Of a stretch of 64,000 bases of DNA, positions 36,958 to 51,100 are shown one piece after another. The notes below the pieces were generated by a model. That model saw only the letters and a program-made list of their open reading frames with translations. It was not told the DNA's origin and ran no database searches. Both the position numbers and the translations under genes were made by a program. Each line of letters begins with the position of its first letter. The first letter of the stretch is position 1. The stretch is from Thunnus maccoyii (Eukaryota > Chordata > Actinopteri > Scombriformes > Scombridae). The DNA lies in assembly GCF_910596095.1 (NCBI RefSeq), contig NC_056538.1, forward strand, positions 14,170,001-14,234,000, read 5' to 3'.

Positions 36958-36963
36958 TTTATT
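36958..36963 (-). terminator. candidate distal poly(A) signal of baz1b
   Basis: The - strand reads AATAAA, followed after about 30 bases by a T/GT-rich tract (TGTTTTATTTTGTGTTG), the usual arrangement. The alternative AATAAA at 37900-37905 has no such tract downstream. Confidence 0.5.
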
Positions 36964-39110
36964 GGAAATTCTTTACATGTGAATCCTCTGAAAACCTGCC
37001 CGAACCCACCTTTAGAGACTATAAATATATATATAAAAAAGGAAGTGTAAAAGACTTTTGCAGTTCCTCCAAGAATAAAGAAAGCATTTACAGTCAGGTC
37101 TCATCTTGAGAAGGGCAGTCACTTTTTTTGCTTGTTGGTTGAAATGTCAAGCAATTATAAGAGTGATTGTAACGATGCTGATCATGTCAGGAACAAAGCC
37201 GAATTAAAACAAAACAAAAAAAACTGAGGGGAATTAGTGGCAAAGTAAAATCAGTAAAGTCTCGATGATAACAGCACTAGAAAAACACAGGAGAACAGCA
37301 CAGCACAGACAGAAGAGGGCAAACCAACCACTGCATATATATATATATATAGATAGATATATATACACACATTGCTGGCAACCTCACCAATAAACTACAC
37401 AGAAACTTCTGCACGTTCAAAAGTGTTTGGAAAGGTTGTTTAGTGGGTGTTGTGTCTGATTTGAAGAGTTGCTGCAGCAGTTTTCCTGCCCTGTGTGACT
37501 TTAAAGTAAAGCAGCTTCGTGTTTACTCACAAAATTACTCCAAAACAGCCCAAATTTATCAGATCTATGAAGCTCCCACACAAAGCAGCGACAGCCGGGT
37601 GTTAAAACGGTGTCACTGAATTACCTGGGAACTGCTAGGAAACAGTTTTCAAAGTGCAGGAGTAGAGCGCCACCTGGTGACTCTGCTGGGAAACCTTCAT
37701 GAGTCTCTGAGGAGCTGGTTTCACTTTTACTATATATGTCACAAAAATCCATTTAAATGAACAACAAGGGGCGTTTTGGGGTTTGCTTACAAAATGCACA
37801 GGCGACTAATTCAACTATTTCTGCTGCGACAAATGTGTAAAAAGAAATATCTGACATGTTCTCTGTATTGACTAGGAGAGCCCCAGTTGAACCTTGCAAT
37901 TTATTGGATGTGATTAAGATCAACTAACAAGTCTCATTTACAATACCAAATAAAATGTGCAAAAAATATCAAATATTCAAAATGCCCATTTTCTTAACAA
38001 ACATCACATTTGTTGTTTTTAAACACTGTTTACAAATGTTTATGCACATAATTTCAATAAAGTGTGGTCCTGCAGCTGCTGGCATAATAGTTGCACTTTA
38101 CACAAAAAGGAGTGCAAACTGATGGAGGATTGAGGTACCGGTTCTTTTAAAGTGGCAGGGCACTACAGAGGAGGAAGGCTGCTCAGCTCTACACCAAGAG
38201 TCGGGTCGCTGTTTTTGAAAACACCTTGGCACCGAGAGCTGAGGTGAAACTCATGTCTAGTTGTGTCTCGACCCGGCTTTTGACAAAACATCTGAGCTTA
38301 GGCTGGAAAGAAAAACTAGAACTAGTAAAATCCTATTATGTTTATCTATAAAGTTGCATTTGACCAAAAATATTCCTGGTGGCAAAATGCTTTGTACTAA
38401 GAGCGATTTTCAGGTGACAGGAAAAATACATATCGGCCATCAGCTTTGTTTTTTTTTTTGTTTTTTTGTGTGTTTTTTTTTTAAGAAAGACTTTCTGAGT
38501 CTGCACATAGGCTTTCAGCTACATCGACACCATCTCTTTAACAAGAAGTTTAAGTCAGTGAAAACACGATGAGTTGTAACAGAGATGTGGATGGGACAGA
38601 CGTTTTTTTTCAGTGAAGTGATGGCTGTGACAGACCTCTGATTACACTCCACGAGTGTTTGGGGAGAGTAAATGTAAAAACAAAGCAGTTCATGACAACA
38701 TTTTAAACATTTTTAGTCAAATTAAACACTTGTGTGCGTGTGAGGTTGTCAACTTGGAACTGAAATTCAAATCAAAGAGTCTTAAGAGCTATAAGGACCT
38801 CTCCATTATCTCAAATGTCTCATTTTTCTTGGTTGAAAAAGAAAAAAAAAAAAAAAAAAAAACAACAAAAAAAAAACATCACCAATATTTAACATGTTAC
38901 AAATATAAATCAGTTTTCTTTTGTCATTTTTCAAAATATGAACATAAATTCAATAACACAAAAAAAAAAGTCCTTCTGAGGATTAAGTCCCGCTGGCTGA
39001 GGGAGGAGGAGATGGAGGGCTCTTGATCATTTTTAGAAGAGCGGGACAGAAATTTTAAAGCAAAGAGAGAGACGACAAAACGAAACAAAACAAAAAAAGC
39101 ACCCTGGTCT
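36958..39110 (-). other. inferred baz1b 3' UTR
   Basis: This is the region between the baz1b stop codon and a canonical AATAAA (36958-36963). It contains TATA/GATA simple repeats (37337-37365), T and A runs (38448-38483, 38839-38868) and no protein-coding frame. A second, internal AATAAA at 37900-37905 could give a shorter UTR of about 1.2 kb. Confidence 0.5.
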
Positions 39111-42100
39111 TCATGAGCGTTTTCGTCTCTTGGAATGTCGCTGGCTGGAGCGCTCGTCGTCACTGCTCGCCCCCCCGGCATCGTCCTGGCCCTCCCGCTG
39201 CCGAGTTCTCCGTGTGTCCCGCTCGCCGTCACTATCCTGCTCCCTGTAATCCTTCCTGCCTGAGGTGGCAGAGGTCCGCTTACTTCTCCTCCTGCCATCA
39301 TCATCATCCTCCTCCTCCTCCTCCTCCTCATCCTCCTGTTCTTCCTCACTCTCGCTCTCCTCGTCTCTCCGTGCCCGACCATTTCTGGTTTTCTTCCTGT
39401 TTGATTTGCCATTCTGCATCTTCTTCTTCGGTTCTTCTTCCTCCTCTTCCTGCTCCTCCTCCTCTTCATCTTCCTCTTCTTCCTCCTCCTCCTCTTCCTC
39501 AGATGTTGCAGCTTGGCTGATGCGTTTACGCGAGCGCCGGCGGAGGTAGCTGAGGCCAGGCAGCAGCTTCTGGAGCAGCTCGGTGAAGGACTGCTCCGTC
39601 TTGACCATACAGGAGAGCACGGTGCTGCCCTGCCGGTTGTACTCCTCCGCGTTGGAGAAGACCAGTTTTATGTCTTCCAGGAAGTCCTGGGCGTGCCGGT
39701 ACGAGCCCTGGCTGCACTTTCCGAGCATCGTCTGGAAATCCATGGGCTGCGTGATGATGTCCAGGTAGTCCTCGGCCTCCTCCGAGGATACAGGCTCCCT
39801 GAGAGAGGAGCAGAGCAGAGCATGAGATGAGGACCATGTTGGAGACAAGGTCACAATAAGTCTTGATATATTTAGGAGACCCAAAAGAGTTCAGATTAAT
39901 AATCCTGCAATACTGACGTTTTTAGACTAAATAGCAACAACCTGTTCACTCTAATCTTTCTGTGACTCTTTGACATATTGGTATTTGTGACATAGGGTGT
40001 AATAGTAATAATAATAACAACAATAATAATAAATTAATATATTTGTCTCATCCTGAAAGATAAGCAGTGTATTTGATCCTTTGAGTTGCTACAAATGAGA
40101 CAAACAAATCACATATCAGGGCTGCAGACAGTAAACCTTTTACTTTGCTTCTGCAAGTAAAGAATCTGCCCAGTGCCATTTCAGATTTTTCACTAGTTGC
40201 ACCAGTGACTGATACATAATAATCAATGTTTGATTTGGGTCTCTGCTGTTGCATACTGGAATAATTATAATTGCAATAATATTGGATTGTAAAAAAAATA
40301 ATCCATGGGCCAGGTTTTGTGAAATACAAACCTTAACCACGTACACACTGAGGGATTGAATTGTTAAGACAAAATAAATAAAGTCTCATCATCATCATCA
40401 TCATCTTTGTTGTTATTAGGGCTCCAGCGACGAAGCTTCGCTGCGGGAGCCCTATTGTTTCTGTTCTCATTATTATTTTTATTATTTTTCTCTGGTAAAA
40501 AGTGTTTGTGCAGCAAAAACCGTAAGACCTTGAAACACCAAAATTGGCAGGTGGGTTGGAAATTCCACCCACTACTCAGGCACATAAAATGACACTCATT
40601 GACCTCAAGGTGGCGCTGTAATAAGTTTACGTTTTCTCAATCATCTCGAAAAAGGGCTTGGCTTAGAGTCAAAATTCTTTCATCATTTTAATCTCTCAAA
40701 TCATCTACATCTGATCTTCTGCTCAAAAAAATGTCAAATTTTGCAATTTTTCGCCATCTCGTCAGAAACTGCTGGGCCAATCATCCCAAAACTGATTCAG
40801 GATCATCTACAGACTTCACTGATCTTAAATTGTTATAGAAATTTCGATACGTCAGTCTGTTTCAGTTATACATGCCAATCGATTTTTGTCAAAATAGATA
40901 CAAATGTAGTCATGTGAAATCCTCACTGAGGGTCACAAGCTACATCAAATGTTTCTGAAAATGGATTTATTTATTTATATATATATATATATATAAATAT
41001 ATATATATAAAAGTGATGAATTATTTTAAAGAAAATCAAGAGTTTCGCTTCTTGTCAATTAAATAAGAAACAAGCATCCAAATGCTCGCAATCTGCTTGG
41101 ATCCCCATCGTTGCTGTTTGGGGCTATATTTATTATTATTATTGTATGCAATAAAAAGAAATTTTGTGTAGCCACCCTCAGAAAACTACAGCAGTAAGAG
41201 ACCATTAGTGGAAACCTACAGGTACAGGTGGAGTGAACACTGGTGACGCAAGGAGATTTTATTGGCCAGAACAAATGTAACAAATGACTCAGAGTCAGAT
41301 GATCTTTCAGCAAAAGGAGAAAAATATTTTAGTCCAGGAGTAGAACAGCAGTCACAGTCAACTGCAGCAGCGGAGCAAATAACAGCTCTTTACTTTAAAT
41401 AGTTTCAAAAATAAACTCGACTTTAATTTTGTCACTTGTACAAATTTTAACGTGGTCATCTGCGTCGACTGTACATTCAAACATACAGTATGTTGTGTGC
41501 TCACCTGAAGGGCCAGCTGTAGCGGAATTTCATCAGTTTCTTCAGGATTTCCTCGCATCTCTCCAGCTCCAGCGCCTGCCTGCGTACTCCTGATTGGGAA
41601 CTCTGACGCACCTGCAGAAACCGCACACACAAGCTACAATTAGTACAGAACAGTAACAAAATCTAGTTGTTGTGAAATACAGATCTCTTGTTTATGTATT
41701 CTGTTATTTTTCTAAGAAGCAAGTTGTGTTTGGTGTTTCTTACCAGTTCATCGATGTCTGCAGGGCTGTTGGGGCCGGTCCTCTGCTTGCTGCTAGAGGA
41801 CGACTGTTTCTTAGATTTACTTTTTGAACTTTTCTGCCGAGAAGAAGACTGCTTATTTTTCTTCCTTGGTCTCACTGTAGAGAAAGGGCAAGGAGGTAGG
41901 AAGACAAGAAAAAAGTAGAAAGCAAGTTAAAAAAAAACAAACAACTCCTGTAGAAAAACTGTTCAATTTTATTAACCAATCCTGACTTAACCGTGAGAGT
42001 CGTTAACATTTTGGATATGCTGAAATTCTGCTTGTGAAATCCAGGAAAAGTGCCACCATGGACATACAAAGCAGACTGTCACACAATCACGCTACAAATG

Positions 42101-45100
42101 ACAAAAATAATCACTTCTTAGATGAATTACAATCCTCTCTCGAACTATTAAGCATCAATGCACAAATCTTCGTCATCATTAAACTTGACGTGCGGGCCTG
42201 AACCGACAGACGGGATCATCCTGCCACATACTTTAAGTGAAGCCAGAGTGAGACATGGCTTCAAAGCAAGATCCAGACCTGCGCTGTGCTACATGACAAC
42301 ACACAGACAATAGAGACGGGGAGAGGACAGGGCCAGAAAGTCCCCGTCAGCATTCCTCTCATTCCCAAAACCTCAGCACCAAGGACCCATTTTCCAAAAC
42401 AGTCTCACTTCTTAAAACCTTTATCTTTTTGGAAAATTTATTTTCAACAGGCTTGCAGATCTTTCAGTATTGCACTGCTGAACAAACTGTGAAACAAAAA
42501 TAACTGAATCTCTGTGTGTGACAATGCTGCAGCTTATAATGTGTAGAGCACTTTGGTGATCTGTTGTGTATATTATGTGGAGGCGCCCTGTTGTTTTTTT
42601 TGTTGGTATCGTAGTTGTCGATGAATTTCTGAACGAACTAATAAATATCTATTATTGATGACACCGGGATTCAAATTTTGAGTTGGTCCCTATATTTTGT
42701 CAATAACCTGAAAAGGCTTTATGATTTCCTCTCACTGATACTCACAGCTGTGCCCCATGGCTTTGTAGTCATTCTCTTCCTCATCGTCTTCATCTTCCTC
42801 AGAGTCATCCTCTTCAGACTCCTCCTCGTCATCATCTTCTTCTGTGTCTTGGTTATAGTTCCTGCAGAAAAAGACAGCACATGAATGACTTAAGTGTTAA
42901 TTTTGAGGTTTGGGGGGGGGGGGGGGGGGGGGGGGGGGAGTAACATGAACTCTAATGTTACCCGAGCAGCGTCTTATATGGACGATAGAGAACAGTGACA
43001 AACCACAGTTACCTTGAACGGGAGCCACGTCTGGCCACAGTGGGCTGGCAGGCCGGGCACAACCACTCGCCAGCAGGTATGCGGTACAGCGCAGGTCGCA
43101 GGCAGAACAGGTGGAAGGCCTTGTTGCACTCGTCACAGAGGATAAGTTTCTCGTCGTCACCTTGAAGAGATCAGAGCCAATCACAAGACTGAGCTAAAAG
43201 GAACAGTTTTAATGTTCTGGTCTTACTAAAGAAATCACTCAGTATCCTAACTTTTCCTGCTCTTCGCTCCCTGAAAACGTCAACAAATATCTCGCACCAT
43301 TCTGTGTTGCTGTGCAAGTGTCCAGGATTTTATCTTCCATCTTATCACTACAGGTTCACCTGTTGGCCTGCGGAGCTGCCAGCGCTGTATGTAGACCTGC
43401 CTGACACTACTAGCCTGTCTTGCTCTGTGCCTGCTGCTGCCCCGTTTGGATCTGGGCCTAGACTCCATCAGCTGCAGCACAGATGGACGCTGCCTGAGCG
43501 CTAGACAGGGAGCAGAAGACTGGTTGGGTTGTGCGGCACCGATTCACTCAAACTGTGGTCAAATGCTGACATATAAAAATGTCAGCATGCCGTTTTCAGT
43601 TATATACACCAGTTGTGGTGTGGTGTGTAGTTTTATTGAGATGGTTTATTACATATTAGGTATGTAATATCCAGTCGGGAGATGAAAACCATGTTGCAAC
43701 AGAAATCTTCCTGATGTCATGATGCTCTGATTGGTTGCAAATAACCTGTAACGCACGTTTTATTAACCCTTTTTGTAAGACTAGATGACCGAGACAGAGG
43801 TCGACATTTGTAACATTCCGTACCTTTCCTGCGACAGACTTTGCAGCGGGCGTTCTCTGCAGACATGTCCCACTTTATGCAAGCGTCCAACATTCCCAGC
43901 AGCACATGCATGCGGGAAAAGGTCTGGGCCTCTCGGATAGCCGTCTTCCACTTCTCTACCGCCGTTGCTACCTAAAAGGAAAAGTTCAATGTATCATTTT
44001 TAAGAGATTAGTCTGAGGACTGGAGGCTACTTGAGCTTTTTTATGGATCGTGTCACTTATGAAACACATACTTAAAACAGAGCCAGAACACTAACTCCAT
44101 TCTCTTACCTTGGCCTCCTCCGCCAGCCTCTTCTCCTCATCAACCTCTTCAGCTTTGCTGCTTTCTTCTGCTCCTTGCTTTTTCTTCTTTTTCTGTTTTG
44201 GAGCCATGAATCCCTGCAGGAACTTTTTGATTACACAGGCCTGAATGGTGATGATGCACTCTCCAAACTCTTTCAAGCTCTCCTTTTCTTTCAACTATAT
44301 TGAGGGGATGAAACAAACAAACGGTTATGAATTACAACTACATCATTTCAAATCAATGACAAATTTGATGAAACATCAGCTATTTCACTAAACAATGACA
44401 GACAAAATCCAGGTTTCAATCACCTATTTTACTGACAGACTAGTCTACGTAACCAAAATACCAAATCATTTTAAATCAAATCTATGCTTCATGCGTACAA
44501 CCTTGAAAAGGATGCATACATCAGGTATTGATAGAAGGTTGCACATGATCACTCAACCACAACATAAAGACATTTCTCAGTAGCTTCATGTTCTACATTG
44601 ATCTTCACTGAAGACTAACATCATATATTTCAGACAAACCCATCACCTGATCTTCGATGTCGACATTGTCATCCAGGTATCCCAGGCCTCCCTTCTGGAG
44701 TCGCGAGGCTACTTCCTGAATATCACTGCGCAGGTATTTGAGCAGCTCTGCGTAGCCATCACAGGTCCTGAGGCCCATTTTGCCCTTACGGGTCAGATGG
44801 ATGGAGTGGAGGATGTCCTGGTACCTGAAACAGGGAAGGAACAGCTTTGTCTTCAGCTTTATATTCACTCCATCGCTGCTGCTGCCTTGGTAAAAACAAT
44901 ATAGTCTATTCTAGATGGGAGACTTTGTGCTACTGTTCTTGTCGATGTTAAACCAACATTGTAGATGCTTTGTATTCAATTTATTTTCGATCTAATCTTT
45001 TCTCCATCCTAATACAAGTTTATCACTTAAGTTCCAATACAACAAATGCCAATCTCAAAATAAAGGCTTTTCTGTTTTAACAGGAAACAGAAAGATTAAG

Positions 45101-48100
45101 TTTTAAACATCTGTTGAATCACTTCAACAGATCTATGACAGCTGGTAAAACTGGACTATGCTTCAGCAGTTCAGTAGGAATGGATGGTTTCATGCTTGTT
45201 AAACTAATTATAGTGAGAGTGCATTCACCTGCTTTGTATCTTTGTCTTCAGTTCACTCTCTCTAACCCCCTGAGGATGAAGACTTTCCAGCAGTTCATCC
45301 AGCTCAGCTGGGTTGTCACATATGAACCTGTATTCAGAAGTAGGACAGTTAGTAAGCAGAGGAGACTGTAAAAGAAAAGCATGGAATTAATCAAATGAAA
45401 AAGAAGACGACAGACAAAGAAAGACAGAATCTCTTACCAGAGGTTCTGTCCCTGTTTGGGAACTGTAGTTTCTATACAGACATCTGCTGCTGCTCCCTGC
45501 TGGGCGCCTTCACTAATAGCACCGTCTACACTTCCATCATCCTTTTCAGCTCCTACAACACAGACCATAATTAACCATCTCAAGAATTAAATATGTACAT
45601 TTTAATGACTAAAAAGCTTAGGGGAAAAAAAAAAAAAAAAAAAAAAAATGTGTCAACACATAAATTACTATTTATGTGTTGACACACATGACTGCCAACC
45701 AAGAAAAACTACACATACACCAATGTTTGAGTTTTAAAAACATCTGTAACATCAGCCAATAATCAATTTCACGTAAAAACATAAAAATTTCATAAAACTT
45801 GATAACTTAAAACTTTAAGTACTGTACCTTGTGAATCTTGAGTAGCAGCCGGCTCGCCGTCCTCCTCCTCCTCCACCGCCGCCGCCGCCACCGCCGGTGC
45901 CTCAGGCTCAGCTGGTTTTTCCTCAGGCGGAGGGGTGAAGCTGTAGTCGATGCTTTCGTGCACCCAGCCTTTCTCAATGTACAGACCGGGAACCACATCA
46001 GAGAAAAGCCAGTATCTGGACAAAATCATAGAGCGACACATGGTTGTGATTGGCTAAATGTATTTAAGTTATTCTATTTATTAATTAAATAGGACATTTC
46101 AGCCAGGGGTCCTCATCAGTTGGCCAGTGGAAATAATGTCAGGTTCCCCGTTTGTGTGCAGCACTAACCTGTTATGATTTCTGTCTGTACCCAGTGGCGT
46201 CCTGCGCATCACAAGTCTGGCTTTGGTTATACCATCCTGAAAGTTCCTCTCTGCAGCAGCCCTCTGTTTACGCATGCGCTCCTCCTCAGCCTCCTTCTCC
46301 ATGCGCTCTTCAGTGAGATAACACAAAAAATAAGAGTGAGGTATACCAACTTAAAAAATGTCTGACTTTTCTCTGAATGAGAAACAACTACATGTATGAG
46401 TGCAACAAAGCTGCCAGTTAAACATTTTTCAAAAAAATCATACATTTTGATATTTGGGGGGAAAAAAAGACATACTTTGAAATATTCTGAAATAACTGTT
46501 CCACTTCCTGCTATGAACTTTACCTTTGTTCTGTCTGTCCATCTCCTCCTTCTCCTTCTTGGCTTGCATGGCCATCAGCCGCCGGCTCTTCACTGAGCTG
46601 ATCATGTCCTCTGGCTCCGGCTCCGGCTCCACCTTTACTTCCTTTTTGCTCTCCTTCTTAGCTCCCCCATCTTTTTTCTTCTCCCCTTTGAGTGCATAAA
46701 AAAAAGCCAGAAAAACAATAAGAAATTATGTTTTGTTATCAACTCGTAACTGTATTTATATTTTGGGGACATTGATAAAAAAAAGACTAATGAAAATCTA
46801 AAGAAACTGAAGATTTTCTTTTAAAAATGGATAATAAAAGCATATTCATATTTAATGCATGTTTTGTGGATATTATTTAACCTTTACACTTCTAGTATGA
46901 AATCTTAATATTCGATTCACTACTACAGGCAGAGCTCTCTTATAATTCTTGCCTACCTTTGACCTCCATCTCCTTTTGCTTCTTCCTCTCAGCCTTCTTG
47001 CGGTCGTTGACCTCTTTGAGCATTGCCAGACGCTCTTTCCACAGCTCGGCCGATCGCTGCTGCATTGAATCGACGTGGTCTTCTACTGAGTAGGTCATGA
47101 GGATGCGGTGGCACAGCGCCACCAGCAGGTTGACCTTCTCCTCGGGGCTAAGTTCAAACACTTCAACTGTCTCGAGCTTCTCCAGGAATTCACTTGTCAC
47201 CACGTCATCAAAGCCACCCAATGCACCAGCGTCCTCTGATCCCTGGCCGCTCTCCTCACCGTGAGCGTCACATGGCCGCAGACACAACCGAGCCAGCTCC
47301 GACACTGAGTGCATGGTGAGGGGGATCTCGGATAAGGGCATGTCGAGCTCACTGTAGCCTTCTGCCAGCTCGTCCTGCAACAGCGTCTGGAGCAGCACCA
47401 CCAGCACGCGGTTCAGGTAGAGGAAGCCTGAGCGTTCCCCAGCCAGTGCTTCCATCAGTGCTACTGCTGTGATGGGATACTGGTCATCTGGCATCAGCAG
47501 CCCAGCATAGGCGTTAAGGAAGTCCACAACCATAGCCACATCGCCAAATAGGGTGTTGGGCAACCCCTCGGGCATGTCTACGAGCTTGAATGTGGGCAGG
47601 GTCTTGCCACCTTCGATCTCCTGGTCCTCGTATCTGCGTGATTGTTCTCGACGGACCAGCATCTCCTTCTCGCGCCTCTCCTTGGCTTTTTCTCGCAGTT
47701 TCTCTTTGAGTTCCTCACGCTTCTTCTTCATCTCTTCCTGCCTTTCCTCTTCACTCATGGCTGCCCATCGCTTTTTTTGCTCCAGCAGCTCCCAGCGTTT
47801 CTGCACCAGTTCCTTGAGCTCCTCGGGTAGTCTGCCCCGGTCATCTGGCGACAAGGTCTTTGCAGCCTTTGAGATGAGGGAGGAAAGCGAGTTCTTTTTA
47901 TCCTCTTTGCCCTTGTTCTCCTTATAGTAACGAAGGAGGTGGAGAGCCATAGGGTGCAATGGTTTCCCCAGCTTAGGTGTACCCATGCCAGTACTACGGG
48001 CTCGCTTCTTAGGGCTGCCAGCAGGGGTGCTCTTAGCCAGATGCAGCAGAGTCATCTGCTTCATCTTTGGTGTTTTGGCACCAGCTTTCCCATCCTTTTT

Positions 48101-51100
48101 AGAAGCTTTGAGGACGTTGAGCTTCTTATCACCGCTCTTTCCAGTTTTCTTTCCTTCTTTCTTTTCCCCAGATTTTCTGCCTGATTTTGGAGTGGATGGA
48201 GTCGAGCTTTTCCCTTCTCCTTTTTTAGGAGTTCCAGAGTTCTTTACCTTGAGTGGGGAACCATTCATTTTAATTTTCTGGAAAAGACAGACAACATGGG
48301 CTAATTTAAGCAAAGCTTTAATTTTTAGGGGATACCCCATAATCATTAGGTTAAGTCTTTAACCAAATCTTCATGTGAATATACAAACCAGCTAACCTGC
48401 ATGTGGCCCCAGATGGTAGGACTAAGGGGCATCCCCAGAGCGTCTTTCTTCTTCTTCCTTTTCTTCTCTCCCTTCTCATTTCCTGAATCCTCTCCAGGTG
48501 TGTCAGGGGTCTTCAGCTTTTTGCTAGGTTTACCCTCAGGGGATGTCAAGCTCTTGCGCTTTGCTGAGGGATTCTCCGCTAAAAACTTCAGACAAACATA
48601 AGAGTGTGAGCAAAGAACAAGCAATATTTCTTTAATCAAATAATATGCAGAAAATGACCATGAGTAAATTACCTTGTGTGGATCAAGAAGAAAGTCACTG
48701 AATTTACTGGGCAGATTAAACTTTTTCACCAGTTCATCTTCAACCACCCAGGGGGCACTCTCTCCCATGCCCAGCCTCAGAGCGTAGTGCCTGATGAAGT
48801 AGCGCATGATCTCCTTTGTTGGAGGGCGCTCCGTTCTGTAAAGACTGTCCACTGGGACATCACTGATCACCTGCAACAGAAGTCAGAAAGATTCAATGTC
48901 ATTTTCTTTTTTTTGAAAAAAAATGAAAGTCTACATGAATCTTAACAGATCATGAACCCCATGTGGCATTTTAAAAGACCAGTTACAGACAAACAAATAA
49001 TAATCACAGAAAAACACATGAGTAATAGACTGTCATGGGTTACAAGAAAAAATCTTATCTGGGACGAGCAAAGAAAAGTTTGGACTTTTTTGATTTGTGA
49101 CAACAGGATACCTTATCCTCATTGATGAGCTTCACGTCGTATTTATGGGGAAGGAATTTGGGCATCGCCCATCTCTTCCTCTCTTCCTTCATGGCAGTGG
49201 GAAGTTTCCTTGGTGAACGTCGTGCTCTGTCGCCTGATAAGAAGCAAAATATTACAGAGATTTTACTAAAACATTCAGAAAACAGCTGGCCAAAAAAGTT
49301 ATAAGGTAAGCAAAAATACATGTAAAAACTTGAACATTTTAGGTCATTTTCCAAAGATCATGACGTCCCACATTCTTAACTTCATAAAACACTACTAGCT
49401 GTGAACTTAAAGAAATACAAAGTAATATATTTCTACAGTAAGTCTGTTTTTTGGCAATTCTGCGCAACTACATTTTTAATGTGCTTGGTTGTTATAAAGT
49501 TTGCACTCACTGAGACTCTCCCTCCTGTTCTCCTCCTCACGAGGAGGAGGTTCCTTCCTCTGGTTCTCCTGACTTGCGTTCTCCTTGTCACTGGATGGAG
49601 AGTCACAGGCACCTTCAAGCTTCTTCTCCCCTGTCTCCCCCTCTGAGTTTTCTAGGGGATGAATCTTTACCACCTTTGCTCGTAAACTTTTGTCCTTCCC
49701 CACCTGAATTGAAAAAAGTGTTGAGAGCACAAATGGTCATGAGCGTCATAAACAATGTTACAAAACAACCAACCTATGGAGACAAGTTTACAGATTTAAA
49801 AGTCAAACTGACCAGGAAGTCACATTCTTCACCAACAGCGTACTTGGTGAGGATTTCCACCCATGCCATTTCAACCAGTTTGTCTAAAGACACTGTGTTG
49901 TGGTGGACCATCTCCAGGATCGGCTTCTCGAACCACTGAGGATACTCCTCCTGAAGCCTGCATACAGAAAATGGTCAATCATTTCTACAAAAAAAGTTTT
50001 AACAATAGAAATGTATTTTGTGTGTGTGTAATATAAACTTGTTTGTTTCATGCAACCCCGTCATACTGTGCTAAACTTTGTTCAATAGAAAGTGAAACAC
50101 AGCCTTTAAAAACATGCTCAGCAACCAAGGCCACTGCCACGTCAGACATAAATTAATCATGGGTGCGGTGCAATCTATTCATCACGTGAGTTCTTTCACA
50201 TTGTTTGGATTTCTTTGATGCTCCAGATTTCCTCTAACACTGCAATCATCACAGGGACCAGAGCATTACATAACAGGGCAAAAAAAGGGCAAGACTGGCC
50301 AGCAGGGGGAGTAAGAATCTGTTGGCTAATTAGACAAGAGCTTAAATACAGCTTGTGACCCTGAGTGACTTGAGCTCTGGGCAGCTGAGCATTGCTCTGT
50401 CTTTGCTGTGACATCTCTCTTGGCTACACATGGAGTTTGATCCACATTCCTCTCTCTGACAGGGCATATACATGCAGTGTATGCACACCTGGTTGGTGAT
50501 AAGTGAATTGTGGACAGTGGGGAAAGATTATCAGTTGAACTACTAATCGTTTTACTGTTTTTTTCCATTTCACGGATCACAATAAAGGAACCTTTACCAG
50601 GACATTGCAGATTCAAGAATGACTCAATCACACACCCTCTAAATAGAATGAGAGGAGGAGCACCAGATTTATCCAATCATAGCAAAGCAGCAAGCCTTGT
50701 GACCTTCACTGGAAGAGTATGGCTCTTTTGTGATACTACTGAGCTACTGTAAGAGAAGCTAATCTGCAATTAGAACGAAGTGTTCTTTTGTGTAAGTGCA
50801 TCTAAATAACCAGCAGGAGTATAAATATCAGAGATGAATGAGAGCCAAGGTTTTGCTGGACATGCAAATCGACGCCATCCACTTCACTGTAACTGTATAT
50901 TACTCACACATACACAGTTTCATTATGAAATTTACAGCCTATGCAAAGTCTAGATAGTCCATACACTTTAAACTATAATCAGCAGAGTCGGGGAGTGGCT
51001 CTTATTTCACAAGCTGGATGGAAACGTGACTATAAAACACAAACTCTGGATTTAATACTAACAGTTCGGTGACTTCTTGTTCCTCCTCCCATGCTTCTTT

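Noticed and set aside
38924..39520. Ser-, Pro- or Arg-rich frames over the last baz1b exon
   Set aside because: They are frame shadows of the GAG/GAA repeats that encode the acidic tail.
47553..48362. Ser/Phe-rich + strand frames opposite baz1b exon 8
   Set aside because: They are antisense shadows of the Lys/Glu-rich exon.
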